The notes beneath the pieces were generated by a model, which worked only from the letters and a program-made list of their open reading frames with translations, searched no databases and was not told where the DNA came from. Below, in pieces: positions 58,833 through 64,000 of a stretch of 64,000 bases of DNA. Position 1 is the first letter of the stretch. Each line of letters opens with the position of its first letter. The translations under genes and the position numbers were made by a program. The DNA is from Pseudomonas baetica (lineage in GTDB: Bacteria > Pseudomonadota > Gammaproteobacteria > Pseudomonadales > Pseudomonadaceae): the NCBI RefSeq assembly GCF_002813455.1, contig NZ_PHHE01000001.1:5018001-5082000 (forward strand), read 5' to 3'.

Positions 58833-59189
58833 TCACATGTTGCGTATCGCATCGTTCTCATCGAGCACAAACTCTAGTCCAATACCCACTTCCTTTAGCA
58901 CCTCCGCAGCGCGGTCAATGAAAAACTCGCCTTGCTCTGGCAGCTCATACAAGCCGTTGATGCGAATGATGGGGTGCTTCCCAAGTGCATTGGGGATCTC
59001 GGTGTAGATCTCGCCGCTCTCGATGAATGCAACGTAGGTATTGAGCTTGCCTTGAAGCAGCTGCAGGTGTTCGCCTTGCTCAGCTTTGTCGCCCCATTCA
59101 AGGTGGTCAGAGATATACAGCACCACATTGTCAGGTTCCCATGTCGGGATTGCCCAGATATCAATTACCTGTGGATTTGTGATGGACAT
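58833..59189 (-). CDS. DUF6572-like immunity protein
   Basis: 118 residues from ATG 59189, preferred over the upstream in-frame ATG 59219 because GAGGGAG lies 6 bases before it. Acidic, small and soluble. It starts NPQVIDIW and contains the DHLEWG segment typical of DUF6572-type proteins that sit behind polymorphic toxins. It begins 10 bases after the stop of the nuclease toxin remnant, the standard toxin-immunity order. Probable role: binding and neutralising that toxin in the cytoplasm. It may now be kept as an orphan immunity gene, since the toxin gene is broken. Confidence 0.78.
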   Translation of the reverse strand: MSITNPQVIDIWAIPTWEPDNVVLYISDHLEWGDKAEQGEHLQLLQGKLNTYVAFIESGEIYTEIPNALGKHPIIRINGLYELPEQGEFFIDRAAEVLKEVGIGLEFVLDENDAIRNM

Positions 59190-59199
59190 GTCTGCTCCC

Positions 59200-60151
59200 T
59201 CAGGGTTTTGGTTGAACAATTTCGACTTTGGTTGGTGGGATTACGGTGCCCCCGGGAAAGCCGGGTTTCCCTTTACCTACAACGATTGCACCGCTTTCTT
59301 CGATCTCTGGATACGCAAGTTTTTGGTTGCGAGTGAGTGGTGCTGTTTCCGACGATTTGCATTCGATGCAGGAAATGTTGCCTTCAGCATCCCGCCCTAG
59401 CATATCGAACCTAGTGCGTACTCCGCTTTTGGTCTTGGCGGTCACTTCTCGGCCCACTTCGGGTGTGTTTTCCCGTAGCTCGCGTTCCTTTTGGTCCTCG
59501 AAGGCCTTTCCCTTTTCCTTGTTCTTCTCCAACTGCGTACTGAGCACAATGTAGATTGGCTCGATCCCAGAGTCAGGGAACCAGATGATTGCATCTTCGA
59601 ACTCGGGAGGATGTGCAGGGTTCGCCAGCACCGTGTCAGATTGTGCAGTCGGCGGATACACCCAGACGGGTGGCAACTGTGGGGCGCCTTCCAGTGCAGG
59701 AATACCCAGTACACCGTTAACATCTGCCGCTGGCGTCCAAGTGAGGCCAATCCCGTTGCCGATGTCAGCAACAAATTTCTCGCCGACTTTCTCGCCCTTG
59801 ATGACGGGGACATTTTCCCATTCCGCTTTACTGCCGGTGTAGAAGCCGTAAGCGTTGACGGAGCCGTCTGGCAATGTCTTCACGTTGACACGGACACGGG
59901 TGCGGCCAGTCTCAAGCGTTGCGTACTGGTCCTTCGTGTAGAAAGCGCTGTCGGGGGAAAATACTGGTGTTCGGTATCAGCATCCCAACGATACCCGTTA
60001 CAAAGCCAGCAGCCACAACACCAGATCCTTCGAGTAGACCCAGTGACAGCGATCCGCCGAGACGTTGAGCAATTGCACTGCCAGTAGCAGACCCGCCCAC
60101 CAGTTGCAGTGGAGTGCCTTCGGCGGTAATCGCTGCCCCGGTGCCAAGCAC
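59200..60151 (-). pseudogene. S-type pyocin / restriction-nuclease-like toxin, frameshifted and 5'-disrupted
   Basis: Frame one (60151 to ~59955) encodes a small-residue segment (GSGVVAAGFVTGIVG). Frame two (~59955 to 59200) encodes an S-type pyocin domain (TRVRVNVKTLPDG, NAYGFYTG, LTWTPA, WVYPPT) and a C-terminal nuclease-like module with spaced D and ExK residues (RTRFDMLG, CIECKSS). Removing one C from a run of five near 59955-59960 would join the frames. The 5' end is cut by the IS at 60152. Expected architecture of the intact protein: PAAR, pyocin S, PD-(D/E)XK nuclease, a type VI-delivered DNase. Confidence 0.8.
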
Positions 60152-60215
60152 TGTAGTGGTCTAATGAAACCGGACACCCATTTAGGCGAGAATGCTCGCC
60201 AGATAGAGGTGTCTG

Positions 60216-61378
<1,163 letters not shown>

Positions 61379-61386
61379 CCACTACA

Positions 61387-61730
61387 CTTCGCACATGCTG
61401 CAGTGCGAATGCTGAGTTCGGCTAGGAGCTTCCAATGCAGCATCAGAGACTGGCTAGGTTTGTCGCAGCAGACGTTCTCTGTGATTTGCGGTCGAGTGCT
61501 TACCTACCTTCCTGCGTGCCTGAGACCTATTGACTGCGTCTGACAGTTGATGACTGTTTGGCTTCGATGCTCGGTTTTCTTTATTCACAATCTGATGCGA
61601 GCGCAGGTGGTCGCTGATTTACATGGGGAAAGAGCTGCTTGATTGGGGAGCGAGTCAAGATGAGCGAGAGTGCTGATCAGAGAAGGGGTGGGCGGGGAGC
61701 CCGTTTTTACTGGGGAAGGAGTCAATTTTA
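61387..61730 (+). other. Non-coding stretch between IS and attachment core
   Basis: About 340 bases with no convincing gene on either strand. A weak hairpin (CGGG-GAG-CCCG followed by five T) lies at 61693-61708. No part of it reads as the missing 5' end of the pyocin gene. Confidence 0.5.
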
Positions 61731-61755
61731 TGGAGCGGGTAGAGAGAATCGAACC
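61731..61755 (-). other. tRNA-Gly 3'-end fragment, probable island attachment core
   Basis: The minus strand reads GGTTCGATTCTCTC then TACCCGCTCCA: the T-loop, T-stem 3' strand, acceptor 3' strand, discriminator and CCA of a bacterial tRNA-Gly. The rest of the tRNA is absent; bases to the right are AT-rich and unrelated. Such a 3'-end duplicate is what tyrosine-recombinase islands leave at their distal end. By polarity the island interior lies to the right (above 61755). Confidence 0.7.
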
Positions 61756-61841
61756 TGATATATAAATCAATAAGTTAGGTTATATTTTGGTGTGTGCTGT
61801 ACATGTAGCCATACAAAATACCGGAAGCCGACGAACGGTCG

Positions 61842-62162
61842 CTATTTTTGCGTTGCTGATCGCTCTGCGAGTGCTGCGATTGCCTCAAGCGCTTCACGAC
61901 GCTGTTCGTGCCCTAGCGAGTTAAAAAGCGCTAGTAGGCGGGCTTCCTCGTCGTCAGCGTAGAAAAAAGCGAGCGGCAAGCCAAGTGCATCCGCGATCTG
62001 TTTAGCGGCAGTCGGACTCGGGGTGTGCACGCCGCGTTCGTACTGATTCATCCGTGCGCTAGCGCTGGCGGGCTCAAAACCAGCTTCCTGCCCCAAGCGC
62101 TCTTGAGACCAGCCTGCTGCTTTCCTTGCCTCCTTCAGCCGATTGCTAAATACGCTGCCCAT
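61842..62162 (-). CDS. XRE-family transcriptional repressor
   Basis: 106 residues with an N-terminal XRE helix-turn-helix (NRLKEARKAAGWSQERLGQEAGF, then MNQYERGVHTPS) and a short helical C-terminus (EEARLLALFNSLGHEQRREALEAI), likely a dimerisation segment. Lambda-repressor-like fold without a peptidase domain. Transcribed leftward and divergent from the membrane protein gene, with two CTAAG-N5-CTTAG palindromes in the shared 108-base promoter region, so autoregulation and control of the divergent gene are likely. Confidence 0.88.
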   Translation of the reverse strand: MGSVFSNRLKEARKAAGWSQERLGQEAGFEPASASARMNQYERGVHTPSPTAAKQIADALGLPLAFFYADDEEARLLALFNSLGHEQRREALEAIAALAERSATQK

Positions 62163-62179
62163 TCTCTCACTCGCAAAAG

Positions 62180-62194
62180 CTAAGAGAATCTTAG
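62180..62194. promoter_or_regulatory. Operator palindrome 1, CTAAG-N5-CTTAG
   Basis: CTAAGAGAATCTTAG, 18 bases upstream of the XRE start codon on the minus strand. Same half-sites and spacing as the second copy, whose centre is 33 bases away (about three helical turns). Confidence 0.72.
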
Positions 62195-62201
62195 ATTTTT
62201 C

Positions 62202-62230
62202 TTGACGGGATACTAAGTAATCCTTAGTGT
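62202..62230 (+). promoter_or_regulatory. Possible promoter for the divergent membrane-protein gene
   Basis: TTGACG at 62202-62207 fits a -35 box. A weak -10 (TAGTGT) follows after 17 bases and overlaps operator 2, so repressor binding there would block it. Confidence 0.4.
62213..62227. promoter_or_regulatory. Operator palindrome 2, CTAAG-N5-CTTAG
   Basis: CTAAGTAATCCTTAG, second copy of the palindrome, between the putative -35 and start of the rightward transcript. Confidence 0.72.
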
Positions 62231-62270
62231 CGCAAAAAATGTGGATCGTAGTCTGCGGGGGAGAGCAGTG

Positions 62271-62765
62271 ATGCTAAAGCTGAAAAAAGAAACCGTGATA
62301 GTGAAAGATTCGATTTATGACACCGTTGAGGATGCGGGTTCTATATATCGTCGTGTTCGGGTTCAGAACGAAGGTGGAAAAACCGCATTCTTCAAAGAAT
62401 TGATTGTTCCAAGATACGTGGGCAAGAGCGGGGCAATGAAGGAGGGTGTCCCAAGAACTTGGTATATAAAAAATATCACCAAGAAGAAATCAGTTGTGAT
62501 TGCTCACCAGAAACCGAACGGTGAGGTAGATTTTGATCTCGATGAAGTAAAAGTAATATCTAGATCATTTGTCTTGGTTGGAGTGTATGTTGGTGTTGCA
62601 GCCCTTCCAGCGTCAATAATAATTGCAACAGCAACTTTTGGCTTTGGTCTTCTTTTGTTTCCAGTATTTTTGTATATGGCTTATCGAAATATTTTTAAAA
62701 TTGCACCCGCACTTAGCCGAGCAACTTTGGAAAAAGAGCTTAGGGGGTTTGGAGTCAACTTATAG
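62271..62765 (+). CDS. Hypothetical inner-membrane protein
   Basis: 164 residues from ATG 62271, chosen because GGGGGAGAG lies a few bases upstream; the in-frame 62241 start has no such site. A soluble, lysine-rich N-terminal half (~1-100) is followed by a hydrophobic hairpin near 103-145 (LVGVYVGVAALPASIIIA, FGFGLLLFPVFLYMAY) and a short charged tail. I do not recognise a family. AT-rich codon usage differs sharply from the PKS genes, in keeping with island DNA. Likely controlled by the divergent XRE repressor. Confidence 0.7.
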   Translation: MLKLKKETVIVKDSIYDTVEDAGSIYRRVRVQNEGGKTAFFKELIVPRYVGKSGAMKEGVPRTWYIKNITKKKSVVIAHQKPNGEVDFDLDEVKVISRSFVLVGVYVGVAALPASIIIATATFGFGLLLFPVFLYMAYRNIFKIAPALSRATLEKELRGFGVNL

Positions 62766-62773
62766 CTTTCGAA

Positions 62774-62930
62774 GCCCCTTAGGGGCGGCCAGAGTCAAAC
62801 GAAATGGCGGGGGGCCCCACGAAGTGGGGTTCCGCCCCGCAGGGCGCACGCAGGGCGTATTTCGCTTGATGCTGGCGGGGGAAGTTAAGCCTTGGGAGAG
62901 GGGTGAGGGGTTGCTCTTCCCCCTCACCCC
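62774..62930. repeat. GC-rich hairpin block between AT-rich genes
   Basis: Three inverted repeats: GCCCC-TTA-GGGGC (62774-62786), CCCCAC-GAA-GTGGGG (62815-62829), and an 11-base stem GGGGTGAGGGG / CCCCTCACCCC with an 8-base loop (62900-62930). The block runs from about 62766 to 62986 and is much richer in G+C than its neighbours, and I see no gene in it. The first hairpin may end the preceding transcript, though no T-run follows. Confidence 0.6.
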
Positions 62931-62986
62931 CGAGCCCATCGGCGGCGAGATGGGGGGGACGGGGGCGCAGCCCATGGTGCTCCGCC

Positions 62987-63265
62987 TTACTGTTCGCATA
63001 CTTCGTATAGTTCACAGTAGTTTACTTGGCCAAGTTTCAACCCGGCCTGCCCCGTGGCAGTGCACACGATGTTGATTTCCAGTTCCTTGACAAACTCATC
63101 AATTATTGCGGGCGATGCATACTCGCCAGGAATATCCTTGTTTGAACGAACTTGTAATCTTGCATATGCACATCTCAAACAACGAGTCTTATTTGCCTGG
63201 CAGTGTTGGAGCAGGTGCAGGCTCTGTAGCGTGTCTTTCCGCTTGCTGATCTGAATTTTTTCCAT
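62987..63265 (-). CDS. Hypothetical small protein with cysteine cluster
   Basis: 92 residues from ATG 63265 with a strong GAGGAG 7 bases upstream. It contains HCQANKTRCLRCAYAR, a possible metal-binding cluster, then an acidic segment (IIDEFVKELEIN). No family recognised. Its 5' end overlaps the 3' end of the upstream gene by 77 bases, which is long, so one of the two ends may be misjudged. Confidence 0.5.
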   Translation of the reverse strand: MEKIQISKRKDTLQSLHLLQHCQANKTRCLRCAYARLQVRSNKDIPGEYASPAIIDEFVKELEINIVCTATGQAGLKLGQVNYCELYEVCEQ

Positions 63266-63653
63266 GATCTAACTCCTCTGGTTTTATTTTTGTTTTTATT
63301 GCAAAGCCAAATCTATACTTATCTCCACTTCCGTCCTCCCCGACACTCAGCTTGTCAATTTTCTTGATGTGCCTCTCGGTCTTCTTAGCCAATTGAACTT
63401 CTAATTTGATGTCCTCAATTAATTTTTCGACTTTCAGTTTTAGTTCTGAAAATTCGTACTGTAGCGTTTTTCCGGGGGAGTAAAAATTCTGTCCGGTGTA
63501 CATGCTTACGGCGAATGAAAACATATCTTTTACCGCGCTTTCTATTTTTTTGATCGTTTCCTTTGCCAATTTTGCATAGTCACCGGATAGTTTCTGTCTA
63601 TACAGAATGTCTTTCTTGATAGCTCCAGCCATATCATTGTGATATTTTGCCAA
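63189..63653 (-). CDS. Hypothetical coiled-coil protein, start uncertain
   Basis: 154 residues from TTG 63653, but no ATG, GTG or TTG occurs further upstream and the frame stays open to the window edge, so the true start is unclear. Lysine- and glutamate-rich helices with heptad-like spacing (KLAKETIKKIESAVKDMF; ELKLKVEKLIEDIKLEVQL) suggest a coiled coil. The C-terminus is low-complexity (ATEPAPAPTLPGK). The protein may be the downstream half of the membrane protein gene at 63746-64000, separated by a frameshift. Confidence 0.5.
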   Translation of the reverse strand: MAKYHNDMAGAIKKDILYRQKLSGDYAKLAKETIKKIESAVKDMFSFAVSMYTGQNFYSPGKTLQYEFSELKLKVEKLIEDIKLEVQLAKKTERHIKKIDKLSVGEDGSGDKYRFGFAIKTKIKPEELDHGKNSDQQAERHATEPAPAPTLPGK

Positions 63654-63745
63654 GAGTTCATCATGAACTTTATTGCCGGTTGAAATATTCGGCGCGACAA
63701 TAGATCTGGGCGACGTCTTCGGAATATTTATTAGTGGTTCGGCAA

Positions 63746-64000
63746 TCAGCTTGTTCTGGTTAACAAGGTTGCGAGCAGCGCTAGCAGCGGGAGGGCTAAA
63801 ATTATTAATAACATCCCGAATCTCACTAAGTTCTTTGTGAGTTTTTTGTAGTCCTGCTGATGATTTTGCAAATCTATCTTCTGCTCGTTCAGCGACACCT
63901 GCAGGGATACGATGCCTGCTCTCAACTTCCGTTGATCTGAAAGTAAGCGTTTCACTGTAGCGGGATTCAGTGCCAGCTCTTTCAGCTTCAAATTTTGCAT
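63746..64000 (-). CDS. Hypothetical single-pass membrane protein, at window edge
   Basis: 84 residues if it starts at the ATG at the very end of the window; a start further upstream cannot be excluded. A polar helical N-terminal part (KRLLSDQRKLRAG, NEQKIDLQNHQQDYKKL) precedes one transmembrane helix (FGMLLIILALPLLALLATLL) and then a stop. Ending directly after a membrane helix, with a compatible coiled-coil frame running on in another register, suggests a frameshifted longer protein. Confidence 0.45.
   Translation of the reverse strand: MQNLKLKELALNPATVKRLLSDQRKLRAGIVSLQVSLNEQKIDLQNHQQDYKKLTKNLVRFGMLLIILALPLLALLATLLTRTS

Noticed and set aside
61731..61810. Complete tRNA gene
   Set aside because: Only the 3' 25 bases match; no anticodon arm or D arm can be folded from the adjacent AT-rich sequence.
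62779..63015. Small proline/glycine-rich minus-strand frames in the GC-rich hairpin block
   Set aside because: Composition follows the inverted repeats; no Shine-Dalgarno and no domain.

Overview
The window is Pseudomonas-like DNA. The first ~53 kb is GC-rich and codes almost entirely on the + strand. It holds most of a trans-acyltransferase polyketide synthase / non-ribosomal peptide synthetase (trans-AT PKS/NRPS) gene cluster. The last ~9 kb is a patchwork of broken genes, toxin remnants, two IS3-family insertion sequences, a tRNA-Gly 3'-end attachment core and AT-rich island DNA. No acyltransferase domain occurs in any module, so malonyl units must be loaded in trans by an enzyme outside the window.

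Cluster layout: the 3' part of a flavin monooxygenase gene (3-1385) runs into five very large assembly-line genes (1385-5314, 5334-13652, 13649-31780, 31764-38807, 38807-50248). Four of the five boundaries from the monooxygenase onward overlap by 1-17 bases, so one translationally coupled operon is likely. Downstream are a cytochrome P450 (50299-51720), a terminator, a metallophosphoesterase (51775-52530) and a coupled Sfp-type phosphopantetheinyl transferase (52527-53330). I count 12 ketosynthases (KS) and one NRPS module with a textbook glycine code. Three KS have lost the first histidine of the Cys-His-His triad and are probably non-elongating.

Read colinearly, the domains predict this chain. 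A glycine-derived starter from an off-window module is oxidised to an oxime and O-methylated at the first KS/methyltransferase station. One reduced and dehydrated extension gives a 4-(methoxyimino)but-2-enoyl group. A second glycine is then added. A module with an altered dehydratase (DH) domain can turn that glycine into an enamide. One hydroxyl (the lactone oxygen) follows, then three consecutive C=C units, two of them made by split dehydrating bimodules. Finally keto, hydroxy and keto modules end in a dehydratase-like domain, ACP and thioesterase, which is the pattern for a 6-alkyl salicylate closed as a 12-membered lactone. This matches, step by step, the oximidines: O-methyloxime benzolactone enamides that inhibit V-ATPase and were originally found in Pseudomonas. 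I therefore call this an oximidine-type cluster. The starter module, trans-AT and any regulator or exporter must lie upstream.

Flank: directly after the transferase gene lie a 5'-truncated, frameshifted c-type cytochrome gene and a 38-codon stub of a GMC oxidoreductase. At ~55016 the stub is fused tail-to-tail to a 3'-truncated PAAR/S-type pyocin gene. Minus-strand genes follow: an FlhC-like regulator with an unknown partner, the 3' end of a lytic transglycosylase, an IS2-group element lacking its left end, a DUF6572-like immunity gene, a frameshifted pyocin/nuclease toxin cut by a second IS3-family element, and a tRNA-Gly 3'-end core at 61731-61755. To the right is AT-rich island DNA with an XRE repressor, paired CTAAG-N5-CTTAG operators, a membrane protein and unrecognised genes running off the window.
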